A stretch of DNA of 64,000 nucleotides, taken from contig JAKUCV010007332.1 of the NCBI GenBank assembly GCA_028386065.3, positions 159,475 through 223,474 of the forward strand. The letters run 5' to 3'. The stretch comes from Turnera subulata (taxonomy: Eukaryota; Streptophyta; Magnoliopsida; Malpighiales; Passifloraceae). Positions 11,449 to 20,647 of the stretch are shown here, in pieces (positions within the stretch are counted from its first letter, which is position 1; each line of letters begins with the position of its first letter). A program made the translations under genes and the position numbers. The notes beneath the pieces are model-generated. The model made no database searches. It was not told where the DNA came from and saw only the letters and a list, made by a program, of their open reading frames with translations.

Positions 11449-12132
11449 ATGCCTGCTCCCTCATCTGTCTTCTTCGTCGAAGGTGCCAATCTAGGCAGAA
11501 GGAACCGAATGGCCTACAGCATGGTCAACGAGCGTCCAGAAGAACTACCGAACGAGCTCGGCAGGATGCCGCGTCTGGTCTTCATCGACAAACTCTACTC
11601 ATCGAGGTTCTTCATCACTCCTATGGAAGAGACGTTCTTCCTGGAGGACCATGGCACTCTGAGGACCTCCTACTACGGATCGGCAAACTCCATCATGTTC
11701 TTCATCTTCGAAAAACTTCAGGAGTTCAACCTGGAGTCCACTTGCCATACCCTGGAGCAAGGCACCTACTATCTGCTCTCGATGACGGCCCAGAGCATGC
11801 CCAGAGTCACTCGTCTGCCCGTAACTTGGCCCAAGGCCCGACTACTGGTGTGGAACTGCAGAGGAGTCGCAAGGCGTTCCCAGGAGTTCTCGCGTACTCT
11901 GAGGGACCTGAAGAACCAATACAAGCCCAACATGGTTCTTCTCACGGAGACCCAGTGGCAGCCTCAAGACGATCACGATCTCATCCCACTCTGGTTCCCT
12001 CAAGCAAACCGGTTCGAGCTTCCCTGTCAGGACAACAGAGGCGGCATGTGGTTCTCTTGGAGCGACAACATCCAAGTCAACATCAACAACGACCCAAACA
12101 GCTTCAAGGTCAATGTCGTTCCAGGGCGATAA
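11449..12132 (+). CDS. ORF-B of element C: novel N-terminal region plus LINE-type EEP-like segment (227 aa, intact)
   Basis: This is the only uninterrupted copy of ORF-B in the window. Residues 1 to about 125 match nothing I recognise (conserved words GRMPRLVF, LYSSRFF, TPMEETFFLED). Residues 132-205 resemble the start of the endonuclease/exonuclease/phosphatase (EEP) domain of plant LINE ORF2: VWNCRG (134-139, with the Asn of the active site), a helix, PNMVLLTET (160-168, with the metal-binding Glu), then GGMWFSW (198-204). The domain then stops; the later Asp and His active-site motifs of a roughly 230-residue EEP are absent. So catalysis is unlikely, and a binding or regulatory role is inference. 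The gene is antisense to its retroelement, with its own TATA box and an AATAAA at 12313. The first ATG after the TATA box was taken as start and is conserved in D and E. Confidence 0.75.
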   Translation: MPAPSSVFFVEGANLGRRNRMAYSMVNERPEELPNELGRMPRLVFIDKLYSSRFFITPMEETFFLEDHGTLRTSYYGSANSIMFFIFEKLQEFNLESTCHTLEQGTYYLLSMTAQSMPRVTRLPVTWPKARLLVWNCRGVARRSQEFSRTLRDLKNQYKPNMVLLTETQWQPQDDHDLIPLWFPQANRFELPCQDNRGGMWFSWSDNIQVNINNDPNSFKVNVVPGR

Positions 12133-12312
12133 ATGTATTTTTTTTTATAAAAAGTCAATGTAATATTTCTATTTGTAATATCAATATTTGCAATATTAAT
12201 AATATTTATATTTTCGCTTATTTATGGCATCATTACCTCTTATGTGTATGTTCTGCGACAGCTGGCATCCCTTGACTGGATCCATAATGCACTAACTAAA
12301 ATGATATAAAAT

Positions 12313-12318
12313 AATAAA
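12313..12318 (+). terminator. candidate poly(A) signal of ORF-B (element C)
   Basis: AATAAA about 180 bases past the ORF-B stop, just before the primer-binding site of element C. It is a common word in A/T-rich DNA, so the call is tentative. Confidence 0.35.
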
Positions 12319-12386
12319 CAAATGGAGCGAACTATGCAATCAAGGACAACAAACACACAAAGACTGCCCAACAAGACCTAATGCCC

Positions 12387-12398
12387 GCTCCGCTACCA
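12387..12398 (-). other. primer-binding site of element C
   Basis: On the minus strand it reads TGGTAGCGGAGC, three bases after the LTR end. It matches the usual initiator-tRNA-Met site (TGGTATCAGAGC) at 10 of 12 positions. The same two differences occur in A, D and E. Confidence 0.6.
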
Positions 12399-12401
12399 AA
12401 A

Positions 12402-13644
12402 TGAAACGCCCTGACCCGTATTTACCGTACACAGTAAACACGTGTCGGAACTGTGACGACTCAATCAAACCAAGCCCAGCATACAATGTATACAATAGTA
12501 ACTCGGCTCAACAGCCCAAAAATAATAACGTCAATAACTACATAACCGGCCTAATGGCCCAACAATAGCAAAATAATGCACAGCGGAAGATTTAATAACT
12601 CACAAAGACACTGTATGCGACACATGATGCAAACTATGGATCCGAGCCCTGTCTAAGGGATAACGCCGCAGCCTGTCTGGAATGCACCAAACCTGTACCA
12701 CAAATAACTCATCCTACGGGATGAAAGCCCGCAGATGAGCGGTGAGTCCAAAGTGCTCACCAACCAAGGATAAACAGAAATATGCAGGCAACTATAATAC
12801 TTCAAAGAAGAAATACAGACAATAATCACAACCATACCAAAGTCAATACCGTACAAAACAGACCAAACTCAAGGACTCGACCCAACGTACCAAGGATTTT
12901 ATTATTTTTTTTCCAATTTTATTATTCTGGCCCCGTCACGGATAAGCTAAGGTCGTACCAGGCTATCAACCTGTTTATGGTGCCAGATCAAAAAAAACTC
13001 AGGATCAACATCCCAATATCAAATCTCAGGAATCAACATCCCAATAACAATCTCAGGGATCAACATCCCAATCACAATCTCAGGGATCAACATCCCAATC
13101 ACAATCTCAGGGATCAACATCCCAATAACAATATCAGGGATCAACATCCCAATAACAATCTCAGGGATCAACATCCCAATCACAATCTCAGGGATCAACA
13201 TCCCAATCAATCCGGCATCAACATGCCCATCACAAGTAACCCAGATCATGGCCACCACAAAACAGTCCCAAACCATCCGGCCGTACCTCTACTTACCACG
13301 TGACAATAAAATCATCATCTCAAATCAACTTCCAATTTCCATTTCTTTTTTCCCAATTATCCATATCATAGTTTATTCTAATTATCCAATCACAACACTG
13401 TCTACCGACAACAATCACAATATCCCTAACAGTCAATAATTATCCAACTTCCTATTAGCTCAGGTTATACAGTAGACCAATCCATCAACAGTTTCATAAC
13501 ATCAAATACTCACAGACCAACATCAATCACAACACAGTATCCAAGAGTCCAATAACAGTCAACGCAGCGGTTCAATCAAGCAAATCAACATCATAACAAC
13601 AACAACAACAATAACCATAGTAGCCAAATAACCAACACAATTAA
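12402..13644 (-). repeat. Element C 5' LTR, truncated (about 1.24 kb)
   Basis: It aligns with the 3' LTR from 5268 to about 6530, including the hairpin array near 13003-13230. It ends abruptly after AACCAACACAATT, where the sequence switches to the last 100 bp of a plus-strand LTR. Confidence 0.85.
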
Positions 13645-13745
13645 ATCTCTATTGTATACACTGTATGTTGGGCTTGGTTTGGTTGGGTCGTCACAGTTCC
13701 GGCACGTGTTTATTGTGTACGGTAAATACGGGTCGGGGCATTTCA
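13645..13745 (+). repeat. Element D 5' LTR, last ~100 bp
   Basis: It reads TATTGTATACACTGTATG through GGGGCATTTCA and matches the end of the D 3' LTR (about 18930-19025). The primer-binding site follows immediately. It is the right remnant of the LTR broken by element C and a later deletion. Confidence 0.85.
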
Positions 13746-13748
13746 TTT

Positions 13749-13760
13749 TGGTAGCGGAGC
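13749..13760 (+). other. primer-binding site of element D
   Basis: TGGTAGCGGAGC three bases after the 5' LTR end. It is identical to the sites in C and E and fixes the plus orientation of D. Confidence 0.6.
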
Positions 13761-14025
13761 GGGCGCTAGGTCTTGTTGGGCAGTCTTTGTGTGTTTATTG
13801 TTTTTGTTTGCATAGTTCGCTCCATTTGTTTATTATTTTGTATCATTTTAGTTAGTGCATTATGGATCCAGTCAAGGGACGCCAGCTGTCGCTGAACATA
13901 TACGTAAGAGGTAATGATGCCATAAATAAGCAGAAATATAAATATTATTAATATTGCTAATATTACTATTACAAACATAAGCATTACATTGATATTTTAT
14001 ATATATAAAAAAGAAAATACATTCA

Positions 14026-14706
14026 TCACCTTGGAACGACGTTGACCCTGAAGCTGTTGGGGTCATTGTTGATGTTGACTTGGATGCTGTCACTCCACGA
14101 GAACCACATGCCGCCCCTGTTGTCCTGGCCTGGAAGCTCGAACCGGTTTGCTTGAGGGAACTGGAGTGGGATGAGACCGTGATCGTCTTGAGGCTGCCAC
14201 TGGGTCTCTGTGAGAAGAACCATGTTTCACTTGTATTGGTTCTTCAGGTCCCTCAGGGTACGCGAGAACTCTTGGGAACGCCTAGCGACTCCTCTGCAGT
14301 TCCACACCAGTAGTCGGGCCTTTGGCCAAGTTACGGGCAGACGAGTGGCTTTGGGCATGCTCTGGGCCGTCATCGAGAGTTGGTAGTAGGTACCTTGCTC
14401 TAGGAAATGGCAAGTGGACTCTAGGTTGAACTCCTGAAGTCTTTCGGAGATGAAAAACATGATGGAGTTTGCCGAGCCGTAGTAGGAGGACCCCAGAGTG
14501 CCATGGTCCTCCAGGAAGAACGTCTCTGCCATGGGCGTGACGAAGAACCGCGATGAGTAGAGTTCGTCGACGAAGACCAGACGCGGCATCCTGCCGAGCT
14601 CGTTCGGTAGTTCTTCTGGACGCTCGTTGACCATGCTGTAGGCCAGACGGTTTCTTTTGCCTAGGTTGGCACCTTTGACGAAGAAGACGGATGAGGGAGC
14701 AGGCAT
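14026..14706 (-). pseudogene. ORF-B of element D, one premature stop
   Basis: It is close to the element C copy along its whole length, including VWNCRG, LLTET and GGMWFSW. A TGA at 14224-14226 replaces the Pro codon just before NMVLLTET, leaving a 159-codon N-terminal piece and a 65-codon C-terminal piece. Start codon and upstream TATA box match the element C copy. It is antisense to the plus-oriented element. Confidence 0.75.
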
Positions 14707-14816
14707 GTTGTTTTGGACGCGTGGGTGTTTTGTTTTTCCGAGAGTGGTGGTTTTGTTTTTCTGGGCGTTTGGTTGCTTTAAAATGCTTTTGATGATTTAC
14801 ACCTCACCGCTCCGTC

Positions 14817-14823
14817 TTTTATA
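14817..14823 (-). promoter_or_regulatory. TATA box of ORF-B in element D
   Basis: On the minus strand it reads GAGTATAAAAGACGG, preceded by CCCCATAAGA as in element C. Confidence 0.55.
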
Positions 14824-15525
14824 CTCTTATGGGGAGTGTGATTACTGTTTTCGATTTTCAAGATTTTCTTTTTGAAAATTTTGCCGTTGCTTCATTTATT
14901 GCTACGTTACTTTATACGTTTTTCGGGCTACAATGCCAGAGTTTTTCAGTTTTTTCCCATCTCATGATTTTCCTTCGCTCTGGCTACCTTGTCCTTTCTT
15001 TCTATGGATTTTCTATATTTTCCTGCATCTTTTATCACATGCATTCGTGACCGTTGAGGCTGGACTGATGGGACCATACCTCGAGTAGAGCGCATGTACG
15101 ACAAGCTTACACCTGTTTGGACATCGTGGAGAGATGCGAGACTTGAAAGACGTTTTTGGCTCATGCGGAATTTGAGAAGAAGTGGGTAACGTTTCTTTCG
15201 AGGGACACAGGACGTGCTCGTGATCGTCACCGTTAGCTCCGTATGTCACGTTTCTCGGGATCGAGGATGGATACGATCGATCTAGAGCGTCGAGCATAAA
15301 AACATATTTTTGTTTTAATTTCTTTATATTTTGGTTTTGTTAAACGAGATTTAATTTTTAATTTATTTATATTTGATTTTATATTCTTATTATTGATTTT
15401 TGTTCTACTTTGAGATGTTCTATTTTTCTGTTTAACATAAGACTTTGTAATATAAGAATTTTGATTTAAAAAGAAAGCTTATTTTATTTATTTCATAGTA
15501 GTTTTACAACAGGAGAAGAAGTACT

Positions 15526-15904
15526 CTATGGAGTTACTTGCTTCTCAAGATCTTTTACAAGCTTTTGTACGTTCTTCACGTGAGGGAAGAGTTCCGCGCA
15601 CGCCTGTTCGATCTGCATCACCGCCGAGCTGATCTTTCTTCAGTGAGATGTTCAGCTGCGTCAGAGTCTGCTGCGGAGTGCTGCTTTCAGCCGTCGCCTT
15701 GCCCTTTCGATCTTCAGCCTTCTTGTTGGCACACTTCTTTCGCCGTTTTGGGGAGACGACCATGTGCTCTTTCAGGCCGATGATGTTCGTCTTGAAGCGC
15801 TTCTTTGGCGGTTCTTCATCGGAGCTTGTCGGGAAGGCAGTGCCACCGATGTAGCTGTTGTTCTCGGAGTCAGAGGTTGTTCGAGATCGGAGTGGAGAGT
15901 CCAT
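15526..15904 (-). pseudogene. ORF-A of element D, frameshifted near residue 90
   Basis: The first 90 codons match ORF-A of element C, including both basic clusters (PPKKRFK, KRRKK). After SLKK a one-base loss shifts the frame, and the product ends at 15545 instead of the family stop at 15526-15528. In the shifted frame the C-terminal helix can still be read from the DNA, so the event is recent. Confidence 0.7.
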
Positions 15905-15938
15905 GGCTGAGAGTGAGTGTCTCAGTTTTGAGGTTTGG

Positions 15939-15946
15939 TATTTATA
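15939..15946 (-). promoter_or_regulatory. TATA box of ORF-A in element D
   Basis: On the minus strand it reads CTTATAAATACCAAACCTC, about 40 bases before the start codon, the same layout as in C and E. Confidence 0.6.
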
Positions 15947-16071
15947 AGAGGATGAGATGTCGCTTAAGGGTATAAGCGGTATCTCATGTTGAGTTGGACA
16001 CCTGGCAGAGTGTGCCAGAAGCTTATCGTGGTAGGACCCACGGATAAGACGGAATTTCGGGGACGAAATTC

Positions 16072-16089
16072 TTTTTACGGTGGGTAGAC
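16072..16089 (+). other. polypurine tract of element D
   Basis: The run TTTTACGGTGGGTAGAC stands directly before the LTR start TGTAATAGCC at 16090. Confidence 0.7.
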
Positions 16090-19025
16090 TGTAATAGCCC
16101 GGGTAAAAATTTTGATTTTTACCGGGACTGTAAAAGTCTTTTTACCATGATTTATTGTTGAATTAATCTTGGGTAATTAATTCAAGGTAAATCGGGAGTC
16201 GTTTTTCGAAACCGAGAGTTTTCCCGCATTCGTGATTTTTCCGTGGATTTTTCGGATCTAAGTTGGTATTTTTCGGGTCCCGGGATTTTCGGAAAAATCA
16301 CACCGGAAAATAACTAAGGGGGTATCAGTTATTTTCTGGTCCGGACTGGACTCGCTCCATAATGCAGACAAGCTGCATTATTGGAGAATCATAGGTGAAA
16401 TAGTTTCATCGTCTATAAAAGGAAGAAGAAAGCAGGAGAGGGGAAGAAGAGAAGAGAAAAAGAGAGAAAAGGAGAGGAAAAAGAAAAGAGAGAAAAAGAA
16501 AAAAAAGAGAAAAAAAAGAAAAAAAAAGGAATCAAAAAAATAGAGGGGAAAGGAAAAAAAAAGAAGAAAAAAGAAAAAAATATATAGAAAGAGAAAAAAA
16601 AAGGAAGAAAATCAAAGAAAAAGAAAAGAAAGGAAAATAAGAAAATAGGAGTAAAGGAAAGAAAAATAAAGAAAAAAAATAGGAAGAAAAAAAAAGAAAC
16701 CCGGAACGTGAACAGTTGCCACCCGCCCCTGCACTGTTCACGACGAAGCGTTCGGAGGCAAATAACGTCGCACCGCCGCCACCAGCATCACCTCCTCTCC
16801 GTCGCCGACCTGTTGTCGTCGCCCCCGAGTCCTTCCGTCCACCATAGCGCCGTGACGCGTCGTTGACCCGCGGCGAAACCCGGCGGATCCAGCTCCCTCG
16901 CGCCTGCCGCCTCTTGCCGACGACGCAGCGCCGCCGTTCCACCGCCCTTGGAGTCGCCCTCGTCTGCCGCTGCTGTGGGTGTGCTCGCTTCCCTTCCTCG
17001 AGCCTGTCGTCGCCGTCGCGCCGCTGCAACCTGCCAAGGTGAGCAGATCCGGATTCGTTGACCCGCGTGCTTGTCCGGGTCGCGAACTTGGGTTTTCAGT
17101 TGTGGGCTTGTGTGTGGGTTGGGCCGAATGGATGTTGGGCCAGGCTAGGCGTGGGCCTGTGTTCGGGCCTGCTGCCTTGGTCTGGGCCGGCACTATTCAT
17201 GGCCCAGTCCGTTTAATTTTTTTTAAAAAACAAAATATATACATATATGTATTTATTTATATTCTGGTATTTAATTTTGAGAAAAAAATATATATTTATT
17301 TTGAGAAAATTATGGCCAATTTAATTTTGGTATTTTGAGGAAAATATAAATATATATACTTTGATAAATAATTAAGTTATGTTTTGGAGAAAAACTAATA
17401 TTATTTGGAAAAATATATAAATAACGTGAAAATAAATTCTGGAAATTTAATATATGTATTATTTTCTCTAGAAAATTATGGTTGTGGAAATTATATATAT
17501 ATATATGTACTTTGAGAATTAAAGATAATTACATTTTGTGTTGGAAAGTACTATTATATATATATATAGAAAAAGATAAATACTATATATAATTTCTGGA
17601 AATTATAAATAGGTTATTATTTTTCTGGAAAAATTATGGAGATTATAATTTTGGAAAATTATAATTAGTTTGAAAAGAGATTTAATTTAAGTATGGTACC
17701 GAAATTATATTCGGATGTACGTACGGTATAATATTTTCGGTAAAAGATAATAATAACGAATATGAACCGAGATGGGTTATTTCGAAGTTTTGGCATCATA
17801 GCATACCGATTATGTGCATTTATGTGTATATGTTGTTTTGCTGTATAGGTTTGGATATCGGGCAGTTTCCCGAGGAGCCGGCGTCGGACCGGTCATTGTT
17901 TCAAGAGTTGAGTAATCGGCCAAGGTGAGGATGGATTTCCTTCAATATGTGCCTGTATTAATCGGTTATTGTGTTTGATGATTATTGCTATGTTGCTTGT
18001 TGCATTTGCTGTGTTTTGGTTTGGGATGTTTATCCCATGATCTTGATTGTTGTCGGGATGTTTATTCCAGTATGTTGATTTGGTTTTGGGATGTTTATCC
18101 CTGTGTTGAGATTTTGGATGTTAACCACTGTGTCATTTTGGTCTAAAGTATAATGGAATAAATAATTAATTGTGATAAGGATGTCGATCCTTGGTTTGGT
18201 TTGGGATGTCTATCCCGGTATTTTGGTTAGGGATGTTGATCCCTGTGATTTGATTTTGATGATGATAATATAATTGTCACGTGATAAGTAGTGGTACGAC
18301 TCGATGGTTTAAGACTATTTTGTGGTGGCCTTGACCTGGGTTACTTGTGATAAGCATGTCTATGCTTGGGATGTCTATCCCGTGATTATTTTTGGGATGT
18401 CTATCCCTGGGTTCGTTTTATTGGGATGTCAATCCCTGGGTTCTCTGGATTTGGTCTGGCACCCGGAATGTGTTGATAACCAGGTCTGACCCCTAGCTTA
18501 TCCGTGACGGGGCCCGGAAAGATAAAATTGGAAATTGGATTTTTATTTGAGTCTTTTGGTCTTGGACCGGTTTTGGGTCGCGTCTTTGTTTTGGTGTGTT
18601 TGGCTGTTTAGCCTGTGTTTGACTTGAGTATTTATAGTGTGCATATTGATTGTCTTTCCTTCGTCGGTGAGCACTTCGGAGTCCCCCCTCACCTACGGGC
18701 TTTCATCCCGTAGGATGAGTTATTTGTGGTGCAGGTTTGATGCATTCCAGACAGGCTGCGGCGTTATCCCTTGGACAGAACTTGGATCCATAGTTTGCAT
18801 CTATGTCGCATACAGTGTTTATGTGAGTTATTAAGTCTTTAGTTGTGCATTATTTTTACTATTGTTGGGCCATTGGGCCGGTTATGTTGTTATTGTCATT
18901 TTTATTTTGGGCTACTGAGCCCGAGTTTCTGTTGTATACACTGTATGCTGGGCTTGGTTTGGTTGGGTCGTCACAGTTCCGGCACGTGTTTACTGTGTAC
19001 GATAAATACGGGTCGGGGCGTTTCA
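16090..19025 (+). repeat. Element D 3' LTR (2936 bp)
   Basis: It runs from TGTAATAGCCCGGG to GGGGCGTTTCA and is the most complete D LTR. Parts in order: a 5' hairpin (CCCGGGTAAAAA paired with ATTTTTACCGGG), a long purine tract (16400-16710), a GC-rich block ending in AAGGTGAGC near 17040, an A/T-rich zone (17210-17760), the conserved CAAGGTGAGGATGGAT box near 17921, the palindrome array 18023-18436, a CCTACGGG/CCCGTAGG hairpin near 18692, and the terminal ACGTGTTTACTGTGTACG block. Confidence 0.9.
18023..18436. repeat. Palindrome array in the D 3' LTR (about 11 units)
   Basis: Units of the form GGGATGTYTATCCC occur at 18023, 18055, 18088, 18203, 18368, 18394 and 18423. Variant units keep pairing with different arms: AAGGATGTCGATCCTT at 18177-18192, AGGGATGTTGATCCCT at 18229-18244 and AAGCATGTCTATGCTT at 18352-18367. 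One unit near 18116 is decayed. Spacing is irregular, unlike the array in element C. Confidence 0.85.
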
Positions 19026-19030
19026 CCTTG

Positions 19031-20017
19031 GGCTCAGCTTTCCTCTCTTGCCAAACCTGATTACACCCTTCCAAGGTGCTACTCTGAGGAAAACCTTCTG
19101 ACCAACGTTATACTCCATCTCTCGTCGGTGTTTGTCGGCGTAGCTCTTCTGCCGATCCTGAGCAGCTCTCATACACTGTCTCACTGTCTGGATCTTATCC
19201 ACTGTCTGTTGGACTAATTCTAGACCAATGATCAACCTCATACCTTCTTCATCCCAACACACTGGACTTCTACACTTCCTTTCATAGAGGGCCTCAAAAA
19301 GTGGCATACCAATGCTGGAATGGTAGCCGTTGTTGTAGGCAAACTCTGCCAAGGGTAGATACTTATCCCAACTCCCACTGCAGTTAAGTGCACAAGCCCT
19401 CAACATATCCTCCAGCGTCTGTATAGTCCTCTCAGACTGTCCATCTGTCTGAGGATGAAAAGCAGTGCTGAAGCTCAGCTTAGTCCCTAGCGCTGCTTGT
19501 AAACTCTTCCAGAAACGTGATGTAAACCTCGGATCCCTGTCTGAGACTATAGACTTTGGAATCCCATGTAGTCTCATAACCTCAGCAACATACTTACCCG
19601 CCAATGTGTCCATGGTATCAGTTTGGCGGATAGGTAGAAAATGTGCCGATTTTGTTAATCGATCAACGATGACCCAAATAGCATCATGCTGCCTCCGAGT
19701 CATCGGTAAACCAATCACAAAATCCATAGTGATCATCTCCCACTTCCACTCTGGCACTGTCAAAGATCTCAACTTTTCTGCTGGTGCTTGATGCTCAACT
19801 TTCACCTGTTGGCAAGTGAGACATCTTACAACATACTCAGCTACATCCTTCTTCATACGAGGCCACCAGAAATGACTCTTCAGGTTCTGATACATCTTGG
19901 TGCTTCCAGGATGCATCGCATATGGCGTCATATGACCTTCTTCCAGGATCTGACTGCGCTGATTACTGACATTGGGTACACATACTCGTTTCCCAATCAT
20001 CAGTGCGCCATCATCAG
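19031..20017 (-). pseudogene. Element A integrase
   Basis: It holds the zinc-binding H2C2 segment (HPGSTKMYQNLKSHFWWPRM then CLTCQQVK), then the integrase core with Asp in TMDFVIGLP and in IVSDRDPRF, and Glu in DGQSERTIQTLE. The spacing fits the D,D-35-E pattern of Ty3/Gypsy integrases. The frame is open to the CCTTG duplication at 19026-19030, where element D cuts it. The C-terminal part continues at 5097. Confidence 0.9.
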
Positions 20018-20647
20018 CTATACGGAACTTGTCCTCTTTTCCACTCCTTCCTTAAGCTTGACCAGGTCGGGATCTCCATCTTGTAACTCCACTATCCATC
20101 TTCTTAGATTAGACTTGACACTCATATGTTCCAGTAAAGCTCCTGTATCATCAACTGTCAAACCGACTCCCAACTTCCTTAGCTCGATAAGTGAGAACAT
20201 CGAGTAACTAGTGGAAGCATCCTCTGGTTGTCTCCGGCTCAAGGCATCAGCTACCACATTAGCCTTTCTTGGGCGATACTCGATAGTACAGTCATAATCA
20301 TTAAGTAACTCAACCCAACATCTCTGTCATAGGTTAAGCTCCTTCTGAGTCATGATGTACCTAAGACTCTTGTGGTCAGTGAAAATCCGACACTTCTCTC
20401 CAAACAAGTAGTGTCTCCAAATCTTCAGAGCCAAAATCACAGCTGCCATCTCAAGATATGCGTCGGATAATTCTTCTCATGAGTCCTCAACTGCCTAGAG
20501 GCGTAGGCAATCACCCATCCTTCTTGCATCAGCACGGCTCCTAAACCAAGTCCCGATGCATCACAAAACAACAACATACTCAACACCAGGCTTCGGTACT
20601 ATCAGAACCGGTGTTGTGCTCAGCTTCTTCTTAAGCTTCTCAAAACT
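20018..20647 (-). pseudogene. Element A RNase H region, broken
   Basis: Recognisable words on the minus strand include [32 protein letters not shown] and [10 protein letters not shown], the normal RNase H order of Gypsy elements. Several stops interrupt the frame (near 20644, 20320 and elsewhere). The 79-codon piece at 20018-20257 carries the conserved DALSRR end. Confidence 0.8.

Larger units (their letters stand above)
5268..13644 (-). mobile_element. Element C: non-autonomous LTR retrotransposon with antisense genes, inserted in the D 5' LTR
   Basis: Its 3' LTR is 5268-8566, its internal region 8567-12401, and its truncated 5' LTR 12402 to about 13644, all in minus orientation. The polypurine tract lies beside the 3' LTR and the primer-binding site beside the 5' LTR, so the retroelement reads leftward. 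The two genes it carries (ORF-A and ORF-B) read rightward, antisense to the element. The far end of the 5' LTR and the second TSD copy were removed by a deletion that also took most of the D 5' LTR. Confidence 0.85.
5103..19025 (+). mobile_element. Element D: non-autonomous LTR retrotransposon with antisense genes, inserted in element A
   Basis: The five bases CCTTG flank the block at 5098-5102 and 19026-19030, and deleting the block restores the pol frame of element A. The left LTR starts TTTAACAGCCCGGG, one base from the family's TGTAACAG, and the right LTR ends GGGGCGTTTCA. Most of the 5' LTR is missing: only 5103-5267 and about 13645-13745 remain, separated by element C. The internal region 13746-16089 has a primer-binding site and polypurine tract in plus orientation but no gag or pol. 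It contains ORF-B and ORF-A in minus orientation. Confidence 0.88.
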
